Shown: piece by piece, positions 35,601 through 48,627 of the stretch
Position numbering within the stretch: position 1 is the stretch's first letter
Layout of the letters: each line of letters opens with the position of its first letter
Origin: Gyrodactylus bullatarudis
Taxonomy: Eukaryota; Platyhelminthes; Monogenea; Gyrodactylidea; Gyrodactylidae
NCBI GenBank assembly: GCA_012064415.1
Contig: SSNU01000155.1
Span: forward strand, 558,001-622,000
DNA length: 64,000 bases
Reading direction: 5' to 3'
Translations under genes and position numbers: made by a program
Notes under the pieces: generated by a model
The model's input: only the letters and a program-made list of their open reading frames with translations
Database searches by the model: none
What the model was told of the DNA's origin: nothing

Positions 35601-38600
35601 AGGCTATCTAAACCTAATTGACATGAGGAATCTTCACAAGAAAAATATCAATTTGGCCATGTTCTGAAATTTGGTTTTTCACTTATTCAACGTTCTTTGA
35701 AACCTCTAATTCTTTTTTGATTCCAAATGTCAGCATTCAACTGGTCGATAGAAATTTTTTTGCAAATTCTCAATCTTCATGTCAACCCCAGGGTTAGATT
35801 GGCTTCCTAAATACTTTTCAGGGATAATAAAAAATGCCGGTCATTGGAGGGCCCTCTCTCGAGTTTTTTATGCACAAAAATAATGATTTAATTGTCTCTC
35901 AGAGGGAAAATGTGTGAAGGGACCACAATTAAAATCTGTCTGAGGGCCAGCAAGGGTTTTATAGAGGAGAACTTTCTTCTTTTACAGAGAATTAAACACA
36001 ATAAAAATCATGAAAAAGTATATAAAAAGATTATTCTGGTTGACATATCTAGTTCTTTCTTCAATAGTCATAAAAAATATAAATAGACACTTTATCACAC
36101 ATTCTAAGAGAGTCGAACTCCTATCAGTTAAGTATTGCAAAGAAAAACCCCGTTCAAGAGAGGAGTCTTGGAGAACGGGCAGAAAAGGTTCTTCGCAGAT
36201 ATTCCCAATACTCTCTCTCACTCTGCATAGTATTCAGACAAAAGTAGACAATGAGAGCTAGAATTCTTCATTAGTTTCTGGTAAGACGATTAACTTTTTA
36301 TATACTTCACAGGTGAAGTCTACTAAACCAACCTCCCATGACCCAGAAGAAATGAAAAGGGATACAAATTCTGTATTTATTAGTTGAGGGAGAAACTTGC
36401 TTCATTTATAAATTCATAATTATGAATGAGCCTGCTTTTGCAATTATCCTTCTTTATTAAATCAAAAAGAATTTCCTTGAATTCCGTCAAGGGTAGATTT
36501 AATACATTTCGATGATGTTGATAAGTAAGACTTGATACACCTGTTACATTGGCCAAGGTAAAATTCAAGGGAATCGTTCTGTCTAAAGAGAAAGAATTGT
36601 CAGGATAAAGATGTAACATTTTAACTTTTTTTCGATGACTCTGTGCAGATAACATCTCATTTATTCGATGCCTGCAAGTTTTTCTTATTTATTTTTTTAT
36701 AAATCCAGACATATCAAAAATATTTTCATGTAAGCAAATTTCATAAATGTTCGTTTGAAAAGATTTTTTTTCTCAATGTAAATTTGTTAGATGAGTGTAA
36801 GATGTAAGAGAGATTTGAGTTTCTGATAAAAATGAAATAAGTCCCATTCTACACATTGGAGATTCTATGGAAAAAATAGGCTTTCAGATGACCCAATTAT
36901 TCCACTTTTTATCAGTTGGGCTGTCAGACAAGTAGGAATAAACTGTTGGTTTATTCTAATCAGAGACAACTGTATCAGCCACTAGCCTGACAACAAGAGG
37001 GAATGTACCATCAGAAAAATGGAACAGACGGCTTTTCTTAAAAGCCTTTTCATTGGAAATGAGGGGCCATGTTAAAATATGCTGAATAATTAAATCAATC
37101 TTGTCTCCTATCCAAGGGTACTACTCCCTTGTACACAACTAGGGGGATTTGAGATTAGTAACAGTCCATCTAACTGGATAAGTGGGGTAGTGGAAAAAGC
37201 ATTTGTTAAGAACAGTGATTGAATTCATAGAGAATAAAACAGGTATTACTACAGTTCCTAACAGTGATTGAAAAGTTTATAGATTAATTAACATCCAGAC
37301 AAGTGGCCGAAATGGCACTTGAGAGTGAATAAAAGTGTAATGACCATTTTAACATGACAACCAAATACTAACCTAGAAAGTAGCATGCAGATATTCACTT
37401 TTCAGTCTCGAAAAAAAAACAATTTCTTTGGTTAGTAAAAGTATCCATTAGATACAAGGTGTAGGATGTAACGTAAGAGGAAAGTTTTCGAGAGACAAAC
37501 TGGATTTAGGTCATTAGTTAATAAGTCTATATAATGGCCCGTGATTAAACTAAATCGCTTCCTTATTCCTCTTTGCACAAATTATTGGATACAATTCAAT
37601 GAGAATATCTAAATTGACTTTTAATCTTAATTTTAATCATAGACTGTTATTGGTCCCTAACAGTTCAGATTTATCAGCAAATCTTATTTACAGTATTTGA
37701 ATCTAGAGTGGCTTCACAGAATAGTCCATTTTAGACCATAGATTTTGGATCATGAGGGTAAGAGCACCAAAAATATTGGAAAATTTTAAATTTTTTTAAA
37801 TTTGCAGCCAATCAAATTATTTACTTGAATAAGAGAAAGAAAGAATTTCTTTTTCTCATTCACTGTAATTTTTCTGCTGTCTGATTATCATGTCACAACG
37901 TAATAATAATAAAGTGTAGAATGTTTCTCAGTGTACCAATCTCTACATACCAATCAACTTGTCATAAACCCTTCAAAAGCATCTTCACAATTGGTCCCTC
38001 CATCTCTCTTTCATTTTGCACTGAGTGTGTCCAATATGGGTTCATCATAAATGTACAAATTATTATTATTACAACATGACGTCTGTATCCTTTCAGAGTA
38101 GAGAGAGAGAGTAGAATGATTATGGATATCATCTAACCTTCATATGCACATACTTTTCTTTGGAAAATCAAATTAATTTATTAAAATGTACATTACATCT
38201 AGGTTATTACACAATATCCTTCTGGGAGATAGTCATCTCTGGCATTCCTTCATGCAAATGGTCCCTCCAAAAAAGAAGAAGAGTGGTGTACAACTGTCAA
38301 AAAAAACTAAAACAAAATACAATTTCCTCTATTTCTTTGAGAAATGTATCCAGCAAAGACTACATAGAATAATAATCATAAAATGTTCTAACGTGAGCCT
38401 AACCTTGTCTAATGTAGATAATTCATGCAGCCCTATAAGGATACATACAGAGTAGATATATTATCATGTCAGTTCTCAGTTGGGTGATAAGAAACTTTCA
38501 CTTAATTTAATTTTCACCTCGTATTTCACAATTTGTCGGGATGAATTCAACTGGAAAATGTACAATTTTCTCTGTTTTCTTTTCCCACATAGATCCACCA

Positions 38601-41600
38601 TTAAATAATATGAGGGATTCTGAATTATCGAAGTTTTATTTTACAGTGATGAAAATGATCAAGAAATCGGAAAATACAACTCCCAAACGATAATGAGGTT
38701 ATGCATTAGAATCAGGTTTTAGCATAATTAATTTTCTTCTCTTGTCTTGATCCCAAGTAGAGACTTGCTTTGATCATCCACCCTCTCTTTGAAATCAACA
38801 AAAATTATCGGCTCAAAATAAACATAAAAAATGGAATAATCTGGGTATCTAAAGACGAATTCTTGATGAATTAAACTGAGATTCTTGTAAAAATCATTTC
38901 AATTAGCTTCATTTTCTCATCTTAAATCATAGATGAGCCTCTGAAAAGTGAATTCAATTTTGGGACACATTTGTTACTCGAAGAAAAGGAGGAGGAGAGT
39001 GACACCTGGAGAGATTCGTGTCATTGTAACGATAAATAGTAGTACAGTTTCACATTAGTAGAATCCTTTAATCAATGAGTCTCTCTTGTATATGGGAAAT
39101 TCCCTGCAACACTCAACATGTGGTCGTAGGCTGTACTGGTTACAGTATACACACAAGAGTGAAATGATGACTTTATCTCAGTGTCCAAGATTGCTTTGCT
39201 TCTGTGTGTAGTTTCATATTTGCTCGGAGGATGATGATTCCTCTTTTAGTCTAGTCTCTTCCTATACAGAAAGGATGTACATCTGGGAAAGAATGTAAAA
39301 TGTTTGCTAGAAGAAGATGATGATTCTATAACACCGCCACAGGTAGAATTCATCTTCCCTCCCCCCATCTACAAAAGTTTAATGTATCTGATTTCATACT
39401 ACATACTGTATGATGTAGGATGTCTGGATTCGGAGCAATAGACTTTTCCTGTCATGAGAGTGAATCTCCCAAGGGTTTTGATGTGTTAATTTGTTAAACG
39501 AAACTCATTTTCCCGCTGTGAAGTGAAATTTCTCGTTCCTCTTTTTTTATAGCCTAAAATATCCCTGTATTTAGGGTATATGTGTAATTTAATTTTAACA
39601 TGACAGTCATTCATTCCTACGACACACATAATCATTACTACGACTATTACTACTACTGTGTAGTACACACAATAGGTGGATAATTCATCTGGTTTATTTA
39701 TTCATGAGACATCAAGTGTCCTTCGCTAACAATGGGTCTTTCATCTGTAAAAGAAAGACATTTTAGTTTAATAGACCAAATGATGCCCAAGGCATTGGGA
39801 ATATTTCAAATCTTCTTAATTGTAACAATGCCATCTACACATTAAGAATCTTATTTTATTACAATATTTTTTCCAATTAAAAAAATAATCTATCAATGAT
39901 GATGTCCCATCGATAATCATAAATAGAGTGCAATGTCCATCTTTCCCACATTTGAGAATGTAGTAAGAAGAAGAAGTGAGAGACAAGCAACTCCACACAT
40001 TCCAGACAGAGTCAATCTGTCCACTTGAGAAAATCTTTTCATTGTTATACTCTCTCCCTAGTACTCATACTTCCCCTCCAACATATTGGGGCAGAGTTCT
40101 TTTTTTTGCACTCAATTGGGCCTGTCATTTTAATTCGACAATAAAGTCACAATTTACTCTGACAATCCTCCCTCATTCATTGCCCTGGTTTTGTTTACAA
40201 TAAAACGGCCATCTCTCCCATTTACACTGATTGTAGTTTCTTTCTAAGAACTATTTTTATGTTCTTTTTCGAAGAGAGTCGTTATTCCCTTACATGCTCT
40301 TAAATATATCTAAATATCCAGGTAATTGCAACTTGTGATGTGTCCTAAAAGGTTCGAATGATGAATGTTTTTTGACACATTTTATTGAAAAAATTTGCTT
40401 TTTCCTCGGAATAAATTGAGTGAAAACAAAAGAGATAGGAAAATGAAAAAATCAAGTGATACCCCTACTGAGACACACACACAGAGGAAGAGAATTGGAC
40501 AGGTATACTCTCAAGTATTATTAAAATACTGAAGACAGGTTAAATGGAGCAGTCCTGAACTAACCTCTTCCTTGGATAGTTTTTTTTCTCTCACTACCCC
40601 TTAGTACTATCAAAGCAATAAAGGGCCTTTTCACTAAAAAATAAATGTACATCTCTCTCTCCGATGATGATGATTCCCGTGATGATGACACAGGTGGGCT
40701 CCATATTTGCCTCATTACATTACTGATACAAAAAACTTAGTTGGGAATAACAATAAAAAAACATTAATAAAACTGAATCCATTCGCATTTAAGGGGAGCT
40801 AGATAAGTTGACTTTTTCCAAACTCTTCTAAAAAATGGGTCGGACTCGGAGGTTTTCATTGAGGGTAGGTTGGTGGGGCATTCTTGTTAGTTTTCGTTTG
40901 CCTATTTAGCTGCTTAATTTTTCTCTTCTAGTAACATTAACGCATATTGTCTGTATTGTCTAAATTTTAATAGTAGCTTGTACACTGTTGTATTTTTCAA
41001 AAATCAAGGGAAAATGCAGCTAATGTGACCTCTTGGCTGTCGTCTTTTTATTAGAAAAATAACTTTGCAACTTTTGGGAAAGAAGAAGACAAGAGAGCTG
41101 TATTTTGCTTAATTAATCTTCACTAAAAGGTTTCACATCCATTTCCAATCTATTTCTGGCCAATTTGGAAATTTACTACTTTAATAATTTCATTTCCAAG
41201 TTTAACTTTTGATATATTTTTTTAATCTGATGTTTAGAGTCTTGTACTCAACAAATTCTCAATCATTCATAAGCTAAATTTCTAATGGCTGAAAATCAAC
41301 TCTGGATATGTCTTCTTTTCTGACTTTTTTAAGACATTCACACTGCATTGAATCTATCAATGATTTCATAAGATAGCATCTAGAAAGATTAGGGATTTAT
41401 TCTGGAAAGATTGTCTGTGTGTAAATTAACTAAAAAATAAATTTTATTGATAGATATTAAATTTCTCACTAAATATTATTATCATTTATATAAAAGCCTA
41501 CATTTGATCTGATAAGTGAGGTGAAACATGCGTCCGGACAACTCATCTCAGACATTCATCCTGGAGTACATTCCGTTTTCTGTTCCTCCCTCTATGGGCT

Positions 41601-43408
41601 GGCTCTTTTCCAGAATGCTAATAATAATAATAGTAATACAAGGCATCATAAATTTGCATGACAAGGGGGAGGAGTGAGGTATAGAGAGAGAGAGGATTCA
41701 TCCGGGTCCACTTCCTACCCATCTCAGGAGGAATTTCTTCTGCCTGTATGCTACCAGGCATGTTGCCAGACGTTTAGATGAAACAGACCCCAAAATGGCA
41801 AGTAATCAAGATAATACATTAGATTTTTAGCAATAAATCTTGAGGGAAGAATCATCATCATTAAAGAAATGAAAGATTTATTTTTATCCATTAAATCGAG
41901 TCCGAGTATCAGACCAGGACCAAATCAGATCAACTCAACTTGAAATTCCATTTCAAAATTCGAGGATTCTCTATATTATTAAATAAACTAAACTTGGTTT
42001 CTCAACTGAAATATGGAGGGTTTAGAGGAGAGGGATAAACCTTATAGAAACCAAAAATAAGGTCGTTTATTGAATTTCAAAAATCCTTGAGATTCTCACT
42101 TTTTCAACCTTTGAGCTGAAAAATTGTATTGATTTCGAAAATTTAAAACAATTCGATAATGATATTTCGAATTCGCCTGAAGAAGTTCACAGAAATTCGT
42201 CATTATCATGGGAAAATCAAATAATCTGAAATTTTGAATAATCACGAGGGCAAATGACCCAGAATTCAACTTTTTCTTGAAAATCGCTAGTTTCACTCAG
42301 CCTCCATGGCCAAATTTGAGTTCTCCGTCTAATCTTAATCCGAGATATCAGTATCGAATTACTTGAAATCTGAAGGTTTGATATTTTGGTCTGACTGAAT
42401 TTCTTTTAATTTCTTCTTGGAATTTGAAGAATAAATTCGAGCTTTTTGTGGTAAATAGTAAATTCATATCGACTAGCTTTACTCATATGTACTCGCCGTG
42501 TCTCCTCACACTCTACCCCGGATAACTAAATTTTATTATTTCAAGACATCTCCTTGTTTGGAGTTTTTGAGATTTATTCAATGTGGATTATACAATATTT
42601 TCTTAATCAATCACAGATTTCTCTACCAGATAACTAATAATAATCCTAGCATTTCAGTGTCCTAAACCATCTTATGCTTGAAGTAAAGCATATTTTGAAT
42701 AATTCGAGAAAGGAATAGATTGACATCATATCTCATTGGAGGTTCTCTTCTCCTCTGTATTTACCAACTGTGTCTCATCATTCAATCTCGGATGAATAAA
42801 ATATTTTCGCCAGGAAAACCCTCTATAAACCCTGCTTCGTGTTTATCTCTCTTTTTTCACTACTGTTTCACAATGCAACTTATTGTGTGAGTGATTGACT
42901 TCTCTCTCGTGTGTTTATTCATTTTTATTATCATGAAATTGAAAATCAAAAGTATGATTTTTCTTTCTTCGAGGAAGGACAGAAGGACTGATTTGAAATC
43001 CTAAACTAGACCTGTCTGGATAGAAATTCAAATAGGAACAAGGAAAATGAGAAATTACATTTCTAAATTTCATGATTGCCTCTGTTGATGAAATGGGGGT
43101 CAGGTGAGAATTTTGGATAATCAAAGTTTTTCTTCTTCCGTTTCCTCTGATTCTGATTTAGAAACAGAACAAATTGCCTCTAAAGAAAGGAATTATTCGC
43201 TCAAAAATGAATACTCTTCTTCTCCATAAATAAACATCTTATTACAATTTAACTACAGTTTATCGCATAGCATCCTGTTCTACAGACACATACAATAAAA
43301 GGATAACAGAAGAAGACTCTTGAGAAATGATTTCCTGTCTTGTTATCGGCACTTATCACTCATATATACGAGTATATATGTATTTATATTTATTATTCTA
43401 TTTTGGAA
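32638..43408. other. 10.8-kb region without a confident gene
   Basis: Weak exon candidates on the minus strand lie at 33438-33530 and 33154-33224 and are reported as a finding. A minus open frame at 35270-35640 (Lys/Glu-rich, no ATG, no family) and a 49-codon + frame at 41528-41677 (MRPDNSSQTFILEYIPFSV) are also seen. Otherwise AT-rich with short simple repeats. Confidence 0.4.
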
Positions 43409-43409
43409 A

Positions 43410-43660
43410 AAGGATATTTATTTCATTTGTAGCACATGTCCAAAGTACAACATTAAATAAAGTGTGATTATTAAAAGTTTCTCTCTCGAATAATATAATT
43501 GCTTATTGTATTAGTGGATAAGATCATCTGGAAGAGAAACAAGATCTAATATCAAAGAATGAAATGTAATCATATCAATTGAAGAGTCCTCCTGGAATTA
43601 GTAAGGATTCGAATAAAAAAGGCATTTGGTGCTGCTAACATATATAATTTGACATTTTTA
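43410..43660 (-). mobile_element. Old retrotransposon remnant, minus strand
   Basis: The minus strand near 43590-43640 still reads a CLFYSNPY-like end followed by FQEDSSI, comparable to SLLYSNLH and FQNDY after the stop in the 12.1-kb copy. Upstream family sequence is unreadable and no terminus remains. Confidence 0.35.
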
Positions 43661-43944
43661 AAGACTTGACTCTATAGTAAAGACAATTTCTTAATCTCGT
43701 ATTTATCTTCACTATACTGGGTTTTTTTTCTTTGGTTTTATTCATCTAAAAACGTTTGCTTTTAGGCAAATAGAAACTCAAGTGTAAAATAAATTGCTCA
43801 GGAGTTATTGTTTGATTCAAGAATATTCGATTGATACCATGAATAAGAATACAAAATGGATTCAAGTAGACTTGAGATCGTTTCTCCTTCAAGAAACATT
43901 TAGTAAAGAGACAATGGCGAGAAAGGATTATTAAAATATGGGTT

Positions 43945-44113
43945 TGTGTGGCGTATCCCCCTCACCTCTCATATGGACACTCTTCCTAGGTTCAAACCCT
44001 GCCACACCGGGCAAATTGAACAGTATTCAATGAACACTCTTTCCCTGTTCCCTTATTTGTACAAATCATTATTTCTATGAATTAATATAAATGTTTCAAT
44101 TTCATAAAAGAAA
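43945..44113 (+). mobile_element. tRNA-derived SINE, second copy with damaged head
   Basis: Shares TGTGGCGTA, TTCACCTCTCAT-like, GGTTCAAACCCT, CCACACCGGGCA and the tail ACTCTTTCCCTGTTCCCTTA with the copy at 3191-3382. About 12 bases following the A-box start are missing and the CCCGG acceptor end is lost, so it is unlikely to be transcribed. Ends near TTTCATAAAAGAAA. Confidence 0.75.
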
Positions 44114-44115
44114 TT

Positions 44116-45322
44116 TTTGAAAAGAAACTAGAAAAAGATATTAATTTTCTCATCAAAATCAACACAGGAAGGTTCGTCTCATTGTTTTCGTGAAACAATA
44201 AATTTAATTTTAAATTCATATTGCTGTTTTTACTATATACATTTATAGTCACATCATGGAAGGGAGAATCTCATTCAGGAATTCCCTCGTTGATTTACCA
44301 TTTTATCAATGGGTGTATTGTTTCGAACAATTTTAATGTAGGCCTCAACTTTCTTTTTATTTGTTCATGTGTGGTACATTTCACGTATTATTATTTCAAT
44401 TATTTGAACTTACTAGGGGCCAAATAGTAATAGGTATAATAAATTATTATTATTATTATTAGTACAATGTATCAAGCCCAAGATAGGATTCCTACCAAAA
44501 CTATGCCTATTAAGCTAGAAAAAGAATTGTTTCTTCCAAAAATAATTTTAAACAATAAAGGGTTTTAGAACCAAATAGGCAGTGAATGAAAAAATCACAG
44601 AGTCAGGTCATATACTCACAATTATTATTCCCAATTCCTGTAGAATCTAGATTATATTCATATGACACCTAAAACAAGGCCAATTTGGAAGCAGGCTAGA
44701 AAGACTGTAATTTTATTATCCTCTAGCATCATTCTAGAAATATTTTTTAGAAGGATGTGCATGATTTTTATCAATAAATCTTGAACTCAAGACGAGTTCA
44801 AGAAATATTGAATTTTGTAGTTGGTGAAAAGTTTATTGTAAATCAAAATATGGGATGTATTTTGTATTTTTTTAAAATCTAGTTACTTTAAAGTAAATAA
44901 GAAAATAAATTACCATTAGTTTAATGAATAGCATAAAAGTGACGAATCGTCACTGACGATCCAGGATAATCCAAATTAGATTTGTATCTCGAACAAAGAT
45001 TTTATCAAATCACAGAAAAATAATATAAATATAGTTTAAAAAATAGAAAAAAAATCAGATGAAAAATTTGAATATCTAAATTAATTTTTTATCTACAAGA
45101 GATTGCTATGTGATACATTAGAAATTTCTAAAAGCTTTGGCTTTTTCCTTGAGATAATCATGCGAGTAATCATTATTCAATAATAAGTTTGAAATTATTT
45201 GAATCAAATATGTACTTTTTTATCACAGCCATTAAAACAAAAGGTAATAGTAATCAATACAGTCGCTTGTTATAAATGACAGATGAAGATAAAACTTTAT
45301 CATAAGCTGAACTTTTATTATT
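44116..45322. other. Intergenic region upstream of INTS4
   Basis: AT-rich; an (ATT)n run at 44439-44459. No CCAAT or clear TATA element was recognised near the INTS4 start. Confidence 0.45.
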
Positions 45323-48018
45323 ATGGAATTTATATCAAAAGACTTTAACATTTCTCCAGTTTCATATACAGATGAAATAGATTTGAGTAAACTCCAGGAA
45401 ATAAGCAAGAACAACTTTGAAACTCACAAAGCGTTTTTAAATAAAGTAATTTTTTCAATGATAAGTTTTAAATCAAGTGTCTTCTCTCATCGAATGCCCA
45501 ATTACGTCGACTTTCAATTGAAGTTATCAAGTTGCATATCAAACCGGATGCCAGATTAATAGGAGGCACTGCTATTGATATTGTTATATGGCATTCAGAT
45601 GATGGTGATGTTAGAGTTAGGGAAAAAGTTCTGGTCACCCTTACCTCTTGGCTGGAAAATCTTAAAAATTCACAGTTCTGGTCAATACAGAGAATTAACG
45701 CAGCTTTCTTTGCTGGAATTGATGGATTGAATAATAACTTGCCCTCAATACGAATATCTGCTTTAAACTTACTGATGAATCTATCATTAAATTGGCCAAA
45801 TAAAGTTTTTCCCAAACTCAAAAATCTCCAGTTCAGTCAAAAGAAAATGATTTGTTGTACCTTTGACTTGATTTGTGAATCAACATACGACCAGGATATA
45901 AATGTGAGGCTAACTGCTATTGAACTCATCTGGAGAATATCACCTTTAATTCAAGAAGATATCTTGCTACTCTCAATAGAAAAGTCCAAAAGAATCAACG
46001 ATCTTGAAAATGTTGAGATAATAAGGGCACAGGGATGCCAGGGTGCTCTTATCAAATGCCTCGAGGATGACTTCAAAGAAGTTCGTATAGCAGCTCTTAA
46101 AGCATTTACCGAAATAAGCAGCAGATTCAAAAAGTTTGCGCGAATGAGTCAGGATGTCTTGATAGAAATGCTTGCTGATGATGTACAAAAGGTTCGACTT
46201 GAAAGTGTCAAAGCTCTAGATCGAGTCGGCAGTCAAATTCTTCTGGAATCTGAACAGGTTTCTATCATTGGTTCAGCATTGTGTGAGGGCTCTGGTCATA
46301 TGCGTCGGGGCCTTCAAAAGATCTTTTCGAAATGCCATTTAGCCCTTGCCCCGTGTATTCTAAACGTGATTGACGCTCTGTTGAAGAATTTAAAGAAATA
46401 TCCTCAAGATAAATTATCCATCTGGCGGTGTGCTGCTTTGATTGGACGTAACCATCCAAATTTTGTAGAAATCTGTCTGGTTTCTTTATTACGCTTGCAT
46501 CCTTATTTTTCCTTTGATCACGATCACATTCCAAGACAAGATCCCGCTTATTTGACTGTCATCATTATGGTTATAAACGCCTCAACAATATCCCCAGAGA
46601 TAGTCAGACTCATGCCTCATGCGTTGGAAAAGACTAAATTATTCCTAAAGGAAGTAGTCCCCCATCTGATTCCCGACTCAAACTCTTGCCAACCTTTTGA
46701 TGATTCTAGTCCAGTTCCAGCTAAGCGAAAATGCCTCTCAATAGCGCCCTGTCTAAGGAATGAAGACATCTTTGCATCTTGTAGAAAGTTTGTCCTTAGA
46801 AACTCCAGAGTTGTACGTGACTCCTGTGAAGAGTTTATTCAATTACTCAGAAGGTAAGTGAAATAAGAATTGATCTATTTATTTATTTTGCTGCCGAATC
46901 TCTGAAATTTCTTACGATATTGATTCGTCTTTCAAGTTCACTCATTTTTTCATTTTACAAGTGTAAATGGACTTGAAACTAATTTCAATTTCTTAATTCT
47001 CCTGAATTACTGAAAAATATCTGATCATTTTTCTCTTCTCAGCAAGGGCAATTGTTTCCAAAAGTTATCCGACTATCATGACGATCAACTCTTCAAATTA
47101 ATTCTCCGTGATAATTCCCAGTTCATTCAAAAGATTCGTTCCATTTCATCAAAATCAAGCTATTATCATTATCTCATGTTACACCAATGCTTTTTGTTCG
47201 TATGGCATCTCCAGGGACTCATTCTTCAGAGATTTCATTTTAAAACTATAGCCTGGAAGCATTTTATCAGAGCCAAGAATCTACTATTAAAAAATATCTA
47301 CCTAATTAATTGCATGGACAATACAATGGTTAAGAGCATCAAGGAAAGTCTAGAGACATGCCTAAATCGCTTCTTCGCAATGGAATCAAACCTAGCCATC
47401 AGTCATCTTGATTCTGAATGCATCCAAATGTTTTCCATCGTTAAAGGGATCTTACCTCAGACTTGTCAAGATTTGTATGACCTGGAACAGTTTCCAATTG
47501 CTCAGATCGAGGCCAGCTTCGTGCAGCCGTTCCTTGAGGCCATCTCTGTCACAATATCACCCCATGTGACTAGCGCTGTGATAAAAATTCGTCTAAATGT
47601 TGAAAACCTTCATGATATTGAATACGCCAGAAAGAATATCATGCTTGAAATTATACGTGATGACTTGGCCGACGGCAACATTAACAAGTTTTATCATTCA
47701 CCAAATTCAAAAAATTTTTACAAACAAGTGTCCAACGACGATGTTAATGATACATATGAAGTCGATAGACCTGGTGTGAGTTTAATTTGATCAGTCTCTT
47801 TATAAACTTTAAACCTTTTAACATTACAGATTGAAATAAACACTTTGCTTGAGGTTTCTGCTGCCTACCTCTCCAACGCTGTACAGATTAAAGTCCGTCC
47901 AGTGATTAAATATGAAAAGAACCAGGAAAATAACCATCTACCTATTGCAAACGCACTTGGAAAAATAGAAAAGAGGGAAATAAGTCTTTCTACTTTACAG
48001 GACCAGTCTCATTGGTGA
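45323..48018 (+). CDS. INTS4: Integrator complex subunit 4 (INTS4)
   Basis: HEAT-repeat scaffold that holds INTS9-INTS11 in the cleavage module of Integrator, which processes snRNA 3' ends and attenuates transcription. Exons: 45323-45445, 45478-46853, 47043-47775, 47830-48018; 806 residues. Diagnostic stretches are GALIKCLEDDFKEVRIAALKA, KNLKKYPQDKLSIWRC, RNHPNFVEICLVSLL and DPAYLTVIIMVINAS, all close to human INTS4, plus the C-terminal beta-rich domain after IEASFVQPF. It is shorter than the human protein (963): the part between the HEAT unit LTAIELIW and EIIRAQGCQGALIKC is compressed, apparently losing one HEAT unit and a long loop. The first intron is only 32 nt, and both the start codon and first exon (41 codons) are the least certain part. 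Confidence 0.9.
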
Positions 48019-48091
48019 AAAACTATCTCTTTTATGAAAATACAAAGCTTTTATAAGATATATATTCTTAAATTATTAGCAAAAATTGAAT

Positions 48092-48499
48092 CTAGCATTT
48101 GAGATATTCTTGTTCGAAATTGAACCAAGTTTCCAGGAGAAAATTAGATATCTTAGAGCCAAACCTGTTATTGAAGAACGATGATCCTGCTGGAAGTCGT
48201 TTGGGAAATCCACTACTCGATGAAGTTGAATAATTATAGTTTTGAAAATTATTACTGTTGTGCGTGTACTTGGGGTTGTAACTTCTTCTACTATTGGTCC
48301 TGTAGCGTCTATTATAATTTGCTTCAGAGTTAGTAGAGCTGCATGGGCTATTTACACGCTCAACATATCCAGCAGAGGAACGAGATCTCTCAATATATTT
48401 AGGGTAATGAAAATAATCGTTATTATGCATTTCATAATTGGAATTATAAACTGTAAAGGGTGTTATATTGGAACTGTAGGATGGATTTTCGAAACTCAT
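48092..48499 (-). CDS. Asn/Ser/Tyr-rich small protein, unknown
   Basis: A single open frame of 135 codons starting with a true ATG at 48499 and ending at TAG 48092. The protein is hydrophilic and low in complexity, rich in Asn, Ser, Tyr and Arg (SEANYNRRYRTNSRRSYNPK), with a more ordinary C-terminus (SKISNFLLETWFNFEQEYL). No membrane segment, signal peptide or known domain. It is convergent with INTS4 (stops 74 bases apart) and divergent from the Gln-rich gene. The biased composition and absence of introns leave room for chance, but a 135-codon ATG frame in a gene-dense area favours a real gene. Confidence 0.5.
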   Translation of the reverse strand: MSFENPSYSSNITPFTVYNSNYEMHNNDYFHYPKYIERSRSSAGYVERVNSPCSSTNSEANYNRRYRTNSRRSYNPKYTHNSNNFQNYNYSTSSSSGFPKRLPAGSSFFNNRFGSKISNFLLETWFNFEQEYLKC

Positions 48500-48627
48500 A
48501 TCTTAATTTTGTATCCATTCATATCGGCTTAAACAAATATCAATTTCTTTATTAATTTTTCTTGTTTTAAAATATTTTTCAACGAGCAGACTTTGAAAGA
48601 TCCTTGAATGAAATCTTTGTTAATCAA

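Noticed and set aside
35270..35640. Lys/Glu-rich 124-codon minus frame
   Set aside because: No ATG, no family, and frames of this length are expected about once by chance at this base composition.
36010..36261. 83-codon + frame with a hydrophobic start resembling a secreted peptide
   Set aside because: Overlaps a similar-length minus frame, no splice or promoter support, composition like surrounding AT-rich DNA.
48242..48532. 96-codon + frame overlapping the Asn-rich minus gene
   Set aside because: Antisense shadow; the minus frame has a proper ATG and longer extent.
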